Assembly (NCBI GenBank): GCA_026261815.1
Contig: JAMPIT010000258.1
Location: 9,725,501 to 9,789,500 of the forward strand
Source of the DNA: Monarcha castaneiventris obscurior
Taxonomy: Eukaryota; Chordata; Aves; Passeriformes; Monarchidae
Length of the DNA: 64,000 nucleotides
Direction of reading: 5' to 3'
Shown in pieces: positions 49,001 through 60,185 of the stretch. Under the pieces are notes generated by a model. That model was given only the letters and a program-made list of their open reading frames with translations. It searched no databases and was not told the origin of the DNA. Each line of letters begins with the position of its first letter. The stretch's first letter is position 1. A program made the translations under genes and the position numbers.

Positions 49001-52000
49001 ATTTTTCACAAGCAGCTGATTGCTCTTGGATTTTGGTGGCAATCTGGGTGTGAATGTCTTTGATGCTCTTTAAAATCTTCCCCCACCTGGGTATGGAAAA
49101 GGAAGAAATTATCACATTGTGCCTCTTAAGTTCCTAAGAAGACATGGGCTGAACAAGTTCAGCTTGGATCTAAGAAGCCAGGTACAGTTTGTAATGGGTA
49201 ACATTTACAAAAACCTTTTCCATGTCAACGTAGCTCACATGATATGGAAACTGACTTAACCAATAATGTCTTATGAAGGCCCACAGGTCTCAACCCAGAA
49301 CTGTGCTTCAAAAACCCCAGAGAAAGTGTCCTTTTACTGTGCCTGTTACCTTGCTCAGTCTGACTGTGTGAGCTGGTGGGAAAGTGAAGCAAACCCAGAG
49401 GTGGTAGTGAACATATAATTTTCCTGCTTTGTTTCCTTCACACAGACATGAGTAGCTTTTCCTGGCCATCAGTGGAGTGTTTGTAAAATCATGTGGGACC
49501 TGGCCCTCCCACTCTGCAAAAGAGAATCCAGAGGGAGGTCAGCTTTCCTGTGTGTGGGGTTTCCTGGTGTAAACTCCTTGCAGCATACTTTTGCTGTAGT
49601 GTGCAACCCCAAACTTGCAGCTACATAAAAGGCCACCAATTTGTTTGTTGCAAGATCAGCTGGATGTAACTGAAGTTTCAGAGGTGAGGCATGACCTTCC
49701 TGGCGACCTCCCCCCGCACCCTAAGTTTCACTTAATAGAACACATTAAGGTACGTTTGAGGCAATCCTTTAAGGTCAGTTGAACTTTCACTGGAAAATAC
49801 GAGTGCTGGCAAGTATATGCAATATGTAATGCAAAATGTTTAGGGTGTGGGGAAGAAGTGTAAAGGAGCCATACCACAGTGATGAGCTTGGCTAGAAAAG
49901 AGACATGAAACAAGTTCCTTAGTGAAAACACCCTCAGAGACGGGCAAAGAATTTAGAGAGGTTGGTAGAATGATTTTGTTACCCCCAAGGGGAAAAGCAG
50001 GAGATCAAAGCCCAAATTCACTTACGAATGCTTGCTTTGAAATGTATCTATAAATTATAGCATGTACTGCTGGCATCTATTGTAGTCTTTGGTATTTAGT
50101 TGAGTGTATAACGTGAGATTCACAGTGCCAGGAGTTCTTCTGTTCGTGTGTAAAAGCATCTTGGTGTAAAAATGTTATTGGTGTGTAAAGCATGTTGGCG
50201 AAGGCAACATTTTAGGTTCCCAAGTTCCCTAGGAGTGTTTTTGCCTTTCCCCTGTTTTTCCATGGTCTTTGTGCCTCACCCCTGTGATCATGAGTCCCAG
50301 CCACCAGCTCACTAGCTAGCGGGGGATTCCATGAGGGGTTGCTCGTAGGTTTTAGAACTCGGCCTGACTCCTTGCCACCTCTTAGTGTTGTTAAGGTGCC
50401 TGTGGTGGCTGTTATCTTCTTGGTCAGGGCAGAAGGGGTTGTTGCTCCCAGGGGAATCCACATCTGTTACCCCTCAGTCAGCAAAGTAGCTGCCGAGGCA
50501 TGTCACCCTTTGCTTTTAACTCCTGCGTCAGTCTCTCAGTTTCGTAGCTCTTCTGGAGGAACAGGAGACCCGACTTCTTGGCACGGCAGAGCAGTACCAA
50601 CAGGCCGTCCTAAGCTTTGTGCTCCGGGCTTTATTTCTTGTGAGTCTACAGTTTTAAGCGTTGCATTATAGACACCTCATTTGCTTTGCTGCCCAACAGA
50701 GATTATGTCGGGGTTTTGGCACAATGGGATTAAAGTACCAGGCCTGGATAACTTCCACTGGCATTTCAGGAGATTTGCTGTAAGGCAAACCTGTGACATT
50801 CATACCTTCCTAAGCTTGCACAACTAGGGCGAGAGCTGCAGTTGAGGTCTTGACCTCAGTTACTTAAGCCCCTTTCTCCCAGGAGCGTTCATCACTTTAA
50901 TCACAGAGTCCTAAATAATCAGTGGGTAGCCTGTAATTAGGGGGTTGTGTCTTGGACTCCTGCTGCCTGCTCCCGGTGTGCTGAGCACTGCGTATTTTGA
51001 TTTCCCGTTCCCCCAAAGGATGTTTGATCTCAGATTTACACTTTAGAAAATTAAGAAGGGTACGGCACCTCAGTCCCCTGGCAATCTTCCTGCTTTCAGT
51101 GGTAGGTGCCTTGCTTTGCCTGAGTATCGCAGTGCTTCAGCAATTGACACACTTGATTTAAGAGTTTGATTTATAGACCGATACTCGGGCTGAAAGTCAG
51201 CAGTTCCAGGGCTGCATAAATCAGCCTGTCTCTGGGATTAATACTTCCTTATTTATAATTTCGACAGGAGATGGAATTCTTTCCCAATTCTTTACATTTC
51301 TTTCAGATGTAATCGACCACCCTGTCCTTTGGTTTAAAGCTATGTGACTTTGCCACAAATAAAGGGAGGGGAAAGTAAGCCGAGTCCAGGAATTGCTGTG
51401 CTATAAAAGCTCCATATTGTGTGCTCTTGGACTTTGCTTTCTCCCAGCTTCCTTCAAGCCCACACAAGAGATGGACTTGAGGTTTTTTTGGCTTTCTTCC
51501 CCTCCCCCCTCCCTCCATACATATGCTGACCTTTTAGAAAAATAAATAAAAGATAAAGAAGGACCTGGAATGTTGCAGAATGTGTGTACATTTTGCTCTC
51601 TGTTGTTTTCTGCTGGGATTAGTTGTTTACAATGGGGGAGAGAGGGAGGGCAGAGGAAGGGAGGTCTGTGGCCTTAACTGAAATTAGTGGCATTTCAGAG
51701 TGATCTTGTTAGGTGGTCTGCAGTTTAAAGACCTAAATCCTTGTAATCCCCCCATGCCTCCTTGGCCACTACTCCTTTTGCTCTTGTTCTCTCAGTTTCA
51801 AAAAAACCCACCCCAAAGTCAGGCTCTGTCTCAGATACAGGCGCGTAGCGGACACACAGACACAGACGTAGGCACACACTCTCTCTCATATGCTCCCATT
51901 TGCACGTTGTACCTGTAGAACAAATTAATGCTTTAGCTACATCTGTTCCCACTACAGGACTGGGCTTGTAAAATGCTGTCTCTAGAATGCAGACGCACAC

Positions 52001-52510
52001 TGAATATTTTTATTTATTTTCTGAAAAACACACAGCTGCCAGACTTTCAGTTTGTGATTACACTTAAAACAAATTCAAATTGAAATTTCAGCCGTAAATC
52101 AAATGCCCCAAATTAGTTCCTCTTGTGGGTTTGAACATGCTCTTTGGATTTTAAGGTCAGGAGATATCCGTTTTCACCGTGCTGAAAAGTTTAAAAATAT
52201 ACTACATTTTCAGGGGAAAAAATAAATATGGTTTGCATTATAAAGCAGTACATCAATGTGTGTATATGCACACACACACTAGAGTTGATGAAGCTGGATG
52301 CTGTCAGAGCACCTTTGAGGACTAATAGCACCTAAATGTTACGGAAGGCAGGAACTGTGGTGGCAGTTTAGCCAAGGAGACTACAGCAGTGCCTAGAGAT
52401 GTGATATTTACCCTGTAAGAGAATAAAAGTTTATTCCTTACTCTTCAACTTGAAAAAATAGTAAAAATTAAATAAACACACAAAATACTTCTCTTGGCAG
52501 GCTTTATAGC

Positions 52511-52554
52511 TTTTTCTTTCTTTTCTTTTTTTTCTTTTCTTTTTTTTTTTTTTT
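52511..52554. repeat. Polypyrimidine T/C run
   Basis: Forty-four bases of T with scattered single C, directly followed by AGAAAAAAAGG. It looks like an ideal splice-acceptor tract, but what follows has no coding similarity. Confidence 0.9.
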
Positions 52555-55418
52555 AGAAAAAAAGGCATTTACAAGTGGTTTCAAAATGGCTGTGTTACAT
52601 CTGTCAGCGGGTGAAGGGAACACCCACAAATTGTGTTTTTATCTCTTGAAGTTTTGTTCCACTTGAGCAATAAAAGCCGGATTTGCTGCTGGTTTGTGTG
52701 ATTGGGGTAATCTGAGTGTTGAGTATGGCTTTAAAACTTCTGCAGTTGTTGGGTTTATAAGTTTTAAGAAACTCCTGGGGTGGTGGAGTTCTTGGGTTTT
52801 GTTTTACCCTGGCACCAGGGAAGGGTTGATTTGCAAGCACCTGGCACAGACAAGTTCATCTTGGTTCCCTGGCCTGTCCCTCCCAACAAATGGTTTGGCA
52901 GGAACCCCCATTATCTTTGATGTTAATGTCATCAGCAGTTTCTTGGTTACAATGCTATTCTTTCTCGGGGAGTTGAAAGCCTATCCTCAAGCAGGCTCTG
53001 AACACACATGCAGTATTTTCCAGCCTGAACTCCAGACCGACAGCTTAAATCCCCTCTCTTTTGGGGAATATCCTCCTGCATGAGGGTAATGCCGAGAGGT
53101 GTAGTGCACTCACAGCTGCTCTCATGCTCAGGAGAAGTGATAGATGGTGGGAACCTAAAAGTTTGCAGTGGAAAGCTTTCATCTGACTGGCTCAAAGCAG
53201 CGGAGGAGGAGGTATTCTGGAGTGCACGTTTTGGATGGGAGCCATTTCAGTGGGAAATGAGCAACTTCTCCCATTCCCTTCACTAGTCCTGTTGAAAACC
53301 AAGTCAGAATGGCAGCGGTGGGCAGTCCCACTTCCACTGATCCCTTCCCTAACCTGGCATAAATGCCAAGTTGCTCTTGCTCTCAGGAACTGCTGTTGCA
53401 CAGGACGATGGCCTGAGCTGCTGTGCGGGCACACGAAGCTATTGGAAAGGAAGCAGATTGTGACAGTGTGAGAGCAAAGACAGGCAGGGGTCTGCTGTGT
53501 ATCTTTGCCGCTTTTTATCTTATTAACATGTTAGTAAAAACCCTGCCAAGGCAACCTGAGCTGGTTGCTTGTAGAATAATTGCTCATATTGCCTCCTTAT
53601 AGGTCAGCAGAGGGGGAGTTTAAGTGAGTTAAAAGAATAATTGTTCAGAGGGGACAGTCTGTTCAAGGGGGGTCGTAACTACGAACCACTGCAACTGAGG
53701 TCCAGTTTTATTGCTTTTACTCCTGCAGAATTAATGGTGGTTTTGTGGGGCAGATGGTTTCTGCTCTGACTCACAAAAGCAACAGAATTGTAATATGTTT
53801 AATGATAAATTCTTTGTACTAGATAATAGTGATGTGTGAGCAGGAAAATACTATGAATTAATTTTGGGATCAGTGGTCTGGAGTGAGGATCGATGTTTCT
53901 CACTTCTGAGGACCTCAGCTGACTAGCGCTCCATTCAATACAGAATTGAGGGCTTTGACCTGATACCAAAACCCCCCTGTTAGTTCAGACTCCAGGCTAA
54001 CAGTTCTGTCCACAAGCCAACCTGATGGTGCACTGCAGCTGTGCTTCACTAGTGTAGAGAGTAGTGGTGGTGCCTGTAACCAAGGTGGGGAATGGCTACA
54101 GGTCATTAAACTGTGCAGCTCACTGTGCAGAAAGTCACTGAAGCCAAAAACTTCTGGTTTTGAAAGAGATCAGTTGTTGCACTAACAATATTCACAGTTA
54201 CTGTAGTTAGTGTTGGCAGAAATACTGGGAAGCAGATAGGAGATGCTAGGGTTCACAGTAGGATTAATATTGGGGTAATCTAGGGGGAGCAGATTACCTG
54301 CATCTCTCCAGGGTTATAGATCTCATTTATATCTTCTTCCCAATCAGCTGGTTTCAACATGTTGTTAGTATTTTTACGTACATCTTAGCTGTGTTTTCTG
54401 TCCTTCAATGACTCCTATCTACCTTTGCACATGGGAAAATAAGGAAAGAAATCATTTGATTCAGAGCTATTTTTTTCTCTGTAGCTTTGAACGAAATTAC
54501 ATTTAATGCTATTTAACACTACTCATCATGCTGAGGGAACAGCATTTCGGGACACATCCCAGATACTAGTAAAGGTTGACAAGTTCCACCTTACTGGAAG
54601 AAGGGGCTCAAAACAATGCAGTGACTCAGAATCCGTCAGCAGAGGAGTTACAAACCCAGCAGTTTGAACTCCTTTCCTCTCTGGACAGTTGGATCAGCAG
54701 ATTTGAAAGCTGGTTATTACAGATTCAAAAACATTTTGGAATAAAGTGGCTTTTGCTAAAGTTCCATCCTCTGTAGCATTTCAGACTTAGTGGTGTCAAA
54801 GGCAACCTGAACATGAAGATACCCAAGGCAGGTAGAGTAGGTCTAGTGTGGGTTTCCCTGGTTTAGTACTGCAGAATAATCATGTTTGGGTGCTTGAATA
54901 TAACATGAACAAAGCCAACCAGCTGAGCTATTGATCTGCCCGGTCTCTCTACCTTTTTTTTCTTAGTGCCTGGCAAGCTGGAATGTATAAAACTGCTCAG
55001 CAAAATTTTTAGGGAAAGACTGGGCTGCTGGTCCTGTTTTTAGCTGGGGAGCTGAGCAGAGAAGCCACCCCCTCAGTTACCCAGACTGTCTGTGGAAAAT
55101 ACAAGACTTGATCCAGGTCCCAAGTCTTTATTTATTCAGTTAAGTATTTATTCTGTTGAGGAAATGTAGAGGAAAGCTGTTCTAACAGGAGGTAAAACTG
55201 CAAATGCTCTTTTGCAAACCCATTCTGACACCTGGCATTTAAGTTTTTCCAGCAACCGGCTGTGAGGATCAAGAGAAGAATGGAGTTTTTGAGAAAAGAG
55301 CTGAACTGAATCTACTTACAGGATCATGTCACAGAGTCATTAGATATTCCAGTGGATACCTTTGTTTTGTACCTGTCATTTAAATTGTTTTCTTGCTTTG
55401 CTTGTGTTTATGTTGTAG

Positions 55419-55522
55419 GTGCTGTCTTCAGGGCAGTGTTATTTGTCATAATGCTGTGATAGAGAAGGGTGCAGACATCAAGGACTGTTTGATTGGAAGT
55501 GATCAGAGGCTGGAAACCAAAG
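55419..55522 (+). CDS. EIF2B3: EIF2B3 penultimate coding exon: last beta-helix turns
   Basis: A 104-base exon: one base completes Gly (GG/G), 34 codons follow, and one base G opens the next codon. It reads [16 protein letters not shown], then [18 protein letters not shown], matching the end of the hexapeptide-repeat domain of eIF2B gamma. The acceptor is TTGTAG with a T/G-rich tract and the donor is G/GTAAGT, strong. A second AG 13 bases downstream (CTTCAG ending at 55431) would shift the frame, so the first AG is chosen. Family comparison leaves about 17 codons and the stop for a final exon, not found in the remaining 8.4 kb. The pair CC at the exon start replaces Ser-Asn of the mammalian protein as I recall it. 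Confidence 0.97.
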
Positions 55523-56662
55523 GTAAGTTCAAAAGCTGTATTTACTGTGCATTTGTAATAATTTTCAAACTTTTTCCTGGAGATTTTACTCCTGCTTCTT
55601 CATGAAGTGCCAGTAAACTGTGGCGGTTCTACAGTGGGGTGTCCTATAATATCAGGATTTGTTTTTCATGGAAAGTACAGCTTCTTGGCATAAGTTCAGG
55701 GATTTGCTCCTCTGAAGTTGGCAGCAAAGCTCTGTTGTTCTTATAAAGAGCAAGATTGGGTGCTGAGACAGTCTTTTCCCAGAGACCACAATTAGATCAG
55801 CCTGAGGCTGTCTTCAGCAGAAGGAGCTATTATTTTAACTAGTAATCTGTGTCAGTGACAGGAGCAAAGCAGGCAAATTATTGATCATACAAACATCCTT
55901 CTCTGTAGATGTTCCCAACCCACAATGCCAGTATGCTCCCATTCACTCTGTTCCAAGCAAAAGCTCGAGGTGGAACATCATACTGGGAGCTGCTGTGCTC
56001 AGTATGAAATACAAGGGCAGCTACCTCCAGATCTGCTTTACTGCCATGAAGTGCTATTTTGGGGCTTCAGAAAGGATACAACTACGTGGCCATCATTTAT
56101 ACGAAGTTCAGCCATCCAGTGGGAGTGTGCGTGGTGAGGGCTCGGTGGTAACCGCATGAGTGGAACTGTTGATTTCCTGCCCTAAGAGATAATGGGCAGG
56201 AAATGGCTGTTTCAGTGACTGCATCCCGAGCAGAGGCTTTTTAATGAATATTTATGGTTGGGGTTTGGCAGATCCCTGCTCCAGTGTGTGGACTGAGGAC
56301 AAAAGTGAGTTCCTTTGCAGGCTCCATGTGAAGTTATTTAGTCAGATCAGGATTTATTTGCTTGCTTTGTCTTTGTGGGTGGATTCCCAATTCTAAGTGT
56401 CTTGATACGGAGCAGAGTTTGAACTTAATGTAGTGTAGCGTAACCTATTGTCAGCTTTGCATATGACAAATCTTCCTTTGAATTGAAACTGAAAGTAAAA
56501 AGGACTCATGAAAATAAAGTACTGATCTTGCAGTTGCAAGTCTCTGATACTGTAGGTAACAGTGAGTTCACTATGGTCTTGGTCTCTGTTGTGACTGTCT
56601 ACTCATAGCTTTGCCCATCATATCAGTCTGAATCAGTGTCCCTTGTGGGGTTCATTGACCCC

Positions 56663-56790
56663 TATCATAGAATCAGTTAGATTGGAAAAGTCCTTTTGAT
56701 GTCATCAAGTCCAGCCATAAATGTAACGCTGCCAAGTCCCTAAGTGCCACATCTACACATCTACATGAATCACCAGGAGGGATGTTTGGG
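56663..56790 (-). mobile_element. CR1 LINE 3' end, short antisense fragment
   Basis: Starts with ATCATAGAATCAGTTAGATT, followed by GGAAAAGTCC, AAGTCCAGCCATAAATGTAA, CGCTGCCAAGTCCCTAAGTG and CCACATCTACACATCTACAT. This is the antisense of the CR1 3' end of the subfamily type that reads 'ccaaccattaacctagcactgccaag' on this strand. The 5' truncation is severe, with about 130 bp remaining. Confidence 0.88.
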
Positions 56791-59066
56791 TCATGTTTGG
56801 TTGTTACCCTGCAGTGTGAACTATGAGGACATGGGCTGTAGATATAGCTAATATTTTAGGAAATAGGAATATATTTGATTTCTTTAGTAGATGATACCAA
56901 ACAGAAATATCACCCTTTGACCTTGCTCACCACTGCTTCAGAAGCATCTTCCAGGGTGCAGATCCCAAGTCTGGTTGATCATAGTATGAAAGCTGGTCTT
57001 TCTTCTTGATTGTCCTTGTCATCCTTGCCTGAATATTTTTCAGGTTCTTTAGATGTATTTGCAGGGAGAGTAACAGCTGTACCAATGGCACATTTGCCTA
57101 TTCTTGAGAGTCTACAGCTCCCCTCCCCAAAGCTTAAACCCACTTCTTGGGTTAACTAGAGGCTGAGGGCCCTGTAGTTAAACTGTTTAGAAATGTATGA
57201 TTGACATTAGCAGAGACATATTCAGGTAGATTATAAATACATCATTATGCTGAGCAAGAAAAAATAATAAAGCCTCAGTTCATTTTCCTGCCTCAGTTTC
57301 CTAACCATTCTGGAATTTCTTTGGGCTGGGGGTCAGGTTTGCCTCGGTGGTCTGGGATCTGTCTGTGAAGTTCATGACTTATTTCCTGCGCTGTTGAGTC
57401 TTTCCAGCCCAGCATGTCTCTTCTGACCTTGACTGGTCCCGTAGTAAACCGGGTCTTCTCTTTTTCGCTGTGAAAGCATGCTATGACTTTCTTTCCCCTG
57501 CCCAAGACTTCCTGTATCTTGTGCCAAGCTTTTGGTGTGGCCCTGTAAGTCTGTTTCCGTATTGCCCCTTTCATCAAGACTTTAGCTGTTTTTCTGTTTG
57601 GTAACTTTTCCTTCTTCAAACTCGAGCTTCCGTGGCCAGGTTAAGAAAAAACCTAGTTCTCTTGGGTAGGAGCCACCTTTTCTTGCAAGCTGATCACCCT
57701 TCAGCAGACATAAGCAGTAGCTTTTGCTGGCTGCTGACCCTAGCCTGGGAGTTACATACTCCAGTTTCTGGGAGTAGAAACCTCCTCAGCAAAACTGCAT
57801 ACACCTTCCCAGGAACATTTGAAAAATAAAAATACAGCAGTCCCTTATTTCGGAGCAACAGCCAGGATTCATCAAAGGTAGAAATATCCCTGAATCATCC
57901 TACACAGCCTGAAGCAGATCCCACAGTTGACTTTGCTGCAGAACTGGCTGCGTGTTCCTCGCTCTATCATATGAGTCCTGGCCACGCTGCCCAGGCAGCT
58001 TAGGGTACAAGAGCTCTTTGAGCCAGTGGTGCACTGACCTCCTTTCATAAAATGAATTCCAGTCCCATGCAAGGGGGATGGCAGGAGAACAGCTACCACA
58101 AATGATAGGCAAACGTAACTTAAACCAGCTCTCATCCTTCTCCTTCTGCAGAATAATATGGGCATATTTAGGGTGGTCCAAATGGTACAGCTGGGAGTAA
58201 TGGGGTTGAATTAAATACAATTTAGGTTGGCTATCCTGGAGCATTTTCCTAACGATGTGGTCTGGTAGGCTGTGGTATAATCTCCCTGGGGCCATGGTGG
58301 GAGACCTCATCACTTAATAATGGGCTTGGCAAATCTCTAGACACCTAAATAGAGGGAATACTCCAACACTGGTTACTGGGGCAGATCAGAGACAACCTGG
58401 TGCTTTCAAACTAAAAAAAAAATTGGAGACACAGGAGTGCAGGTGACAGCAGTGTTGTCTTGCATTGACTTCAGCCCTGTTACAGCACTGGCCAGAGACA
58501 GTATTTTTAAATGTCTCTGTTGTAGTCAAGGTATGGCATTTTATTTAACTACTGGATTTGCAAGCCATCCCTCCTGAGAGCCCTACTATTCTCCTACTGC
58601 TTTTATTACCATGCCTTGGAAGCATCCACTTTCCTTCCTCTTTGATACTTTAAGGAATTTGCTAGCAGAGAATTAACAGATGGGCTTTGTGAAAGCTACC
58701 TCACCAGGTAGCAGTTTGAAAAACATGTCGGTACCTAAGAAAAAAGCAGTAATTATTAGAGGGATAGGAAATGGCAGACAGCATTCTGAAAGAACATAAT
58801 TGCACAGAGCATTCAATCACTGTTTTGAAGACAGTAATTAGGATTATACTGCAGCCTTTTTGATAAACCTGGTTTTAAAGAGGAGCTCAAAAGCAGCATG
58901 TGCTCAGTGAAGTAGGACTAGAGAGAGGGAGTGCTGGTGATGGTCCAGTCAAGGAGTCAGATGAGCCTGGAGTCACTAAGTACAGCTCCCAAAGGAGTCT
59001 CTCAGCCAGATTCAGCAGGGAGAACATTATACATCTGATATAAGTTAGCCAAGAACAGGCATATAT

Positions 59067-59118
59067 GGTAAAGCAGCCTAACCCTTCTTCAAGGTAAAGT
59101 GGCCTAACCTTTCTTCAA
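59067..59118. repeat. 26-bp tandem duplication
   Basis: Two adjacent 26-base units, 59067-59092 and 59093-59118, both beginning GGTAAAG and ending CTTCAA. They differ at three positions, all transitions, which points to a local duplication of moderate age. Confidence 0.92.
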
Positions 59119-60124
59119 AACAGCACCAGGAACAGAGACAGTAAACACTCACACAAAGTGTAGAGCTTAGCAAAATTGATACAAAATTCACCACCTTATC
59201 CCTTGCTTTCATCTCTGTTGTCGTTGGGGCAGGGATGTTTTATTTGCGTATTTGTTTCCAGCATCATCCATGGGGCTCCAACTAGATCTATGTCCTACCT
59301 GATCTTGACTCCTGCTTCACAGCTCTCCACTATGGCTCTGTCCCAGCACCAGGCTCATCCCAATTCTTGCCTTCTCTTTAGTTTTTTTCCTAGCCTTTCT
59401 CCCAAAAGAGACACTTGTTTTTCTCTCTTACTTGGTTATTCCCAGAAACCCACCTGACACCTCCTCTGGTCTGACCATGTCTGCTATTTCCAGTCCCCTT
59501 GCCCAACAGTCCCATGCTCCATTTTTCATCTGGCAGTCATTCCCTGACTGCTTTGATTTGGACTGCATCCCTTTCTGTCATGCCAAGGCAGGCTCATACT
59601 GGGCATGGGAGGGCAGTGGTTCTGTGCAGAGTGCTCCACTGGTCCATACAGCTTGGAGGAAGCCCTGCCTTCCTCCTGCACTTCCATGGTCAAGAGTGCT
59701 CACTGCAGACAGTCTCTGGAGTTTTAGCTGCCCTCCTGAGAACATGTGCAAACTTGAGATTTTTTTCAAAGGCTTATCACATAGCTAAAACTGTGTGGTT
59801 TCCCACACGAAGAGAAAAAGGCACATATCCAGTAAGGACTGGCTCCCATTTCCAATCATTTTCCAAGTCCTGTTCCAAGCTTGGAGTCCTAGGACTTCTC
59901 AATGAAACAGAGTTAGATTGTTTTATTTTAATGAGGGCCAAAGAACACATTTTTCTCTAATGTCATCCTCTGAAGGCAGGTATGTTTTATGAAACCTCCA
60001 CATGTGAATGGGTCCCTGCTTGTGAGTAGGCTTCACATGAGACAGGATTTAGCAGACTAGGGACAGAAAGGAATCGAGAGACTTTCTGATGCTCTCACTG
60101 CATTCAAGTAGGGGCAAGCATCTG

Positions 60125-60185
60125 CTCTTGCAAGATGCTGAGTACCTCCTGGTGCAGTCTTCAGGAACTGAAAACACTTAGCACG
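60125..60185. repeat. Possible ancient L3/CR1-like 3' end fragment
   Basis: The text AAGATGCTGAGTACCTCCTG and later TTCAGGAACTGAAAACACTT recalls the 'gctgagcacctcctgcaggtcccattgacttcagtgggagctg' stretch found in old L3-type elements of sauropsids. The match is by eye and partial. Confidence 0.3.

Larger units (their letters stand above)
41650..55418 (+). other. EIF2B3: EIF2B3 intron, 13.8 kb
   Basis: Donor GTAGGT at 41650; acceptor TTTATGTTGTAG ends at 55418. It holds a sense-strand CR1 at about 45491-46030, a long pyrimidine run at 52511-52554, and stretches at 42720-43620, 50690-51530 and 52020-52200 whose AT-rich, homeodomain-site-like composition suggests possible regulatory sequence. 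No further eIF2B gamma exon was found, consistent with continuous protein across the junction. Confidence 0.85.

Noticed and set aside
52511..52570. A long pyrimidine tract followed by AG, looking like a splice acceptor
   Set aside because: The following sequence is an A-run with no reading frame similar to eIF2B gamma, and the protein is already continuous across this intron.
55429..55431. Alternative acceptor AG 13 bases inside the 55419 exon
   Set aside because: Its use would shift the frame and lose the QGSVICHN match to the family.
59432..59960. Overlapping plus-strand ORFs of 118 and 153 codons
   Set aside because: Two frames open together in a C/T-rich stretch; no motif or homology recognised.
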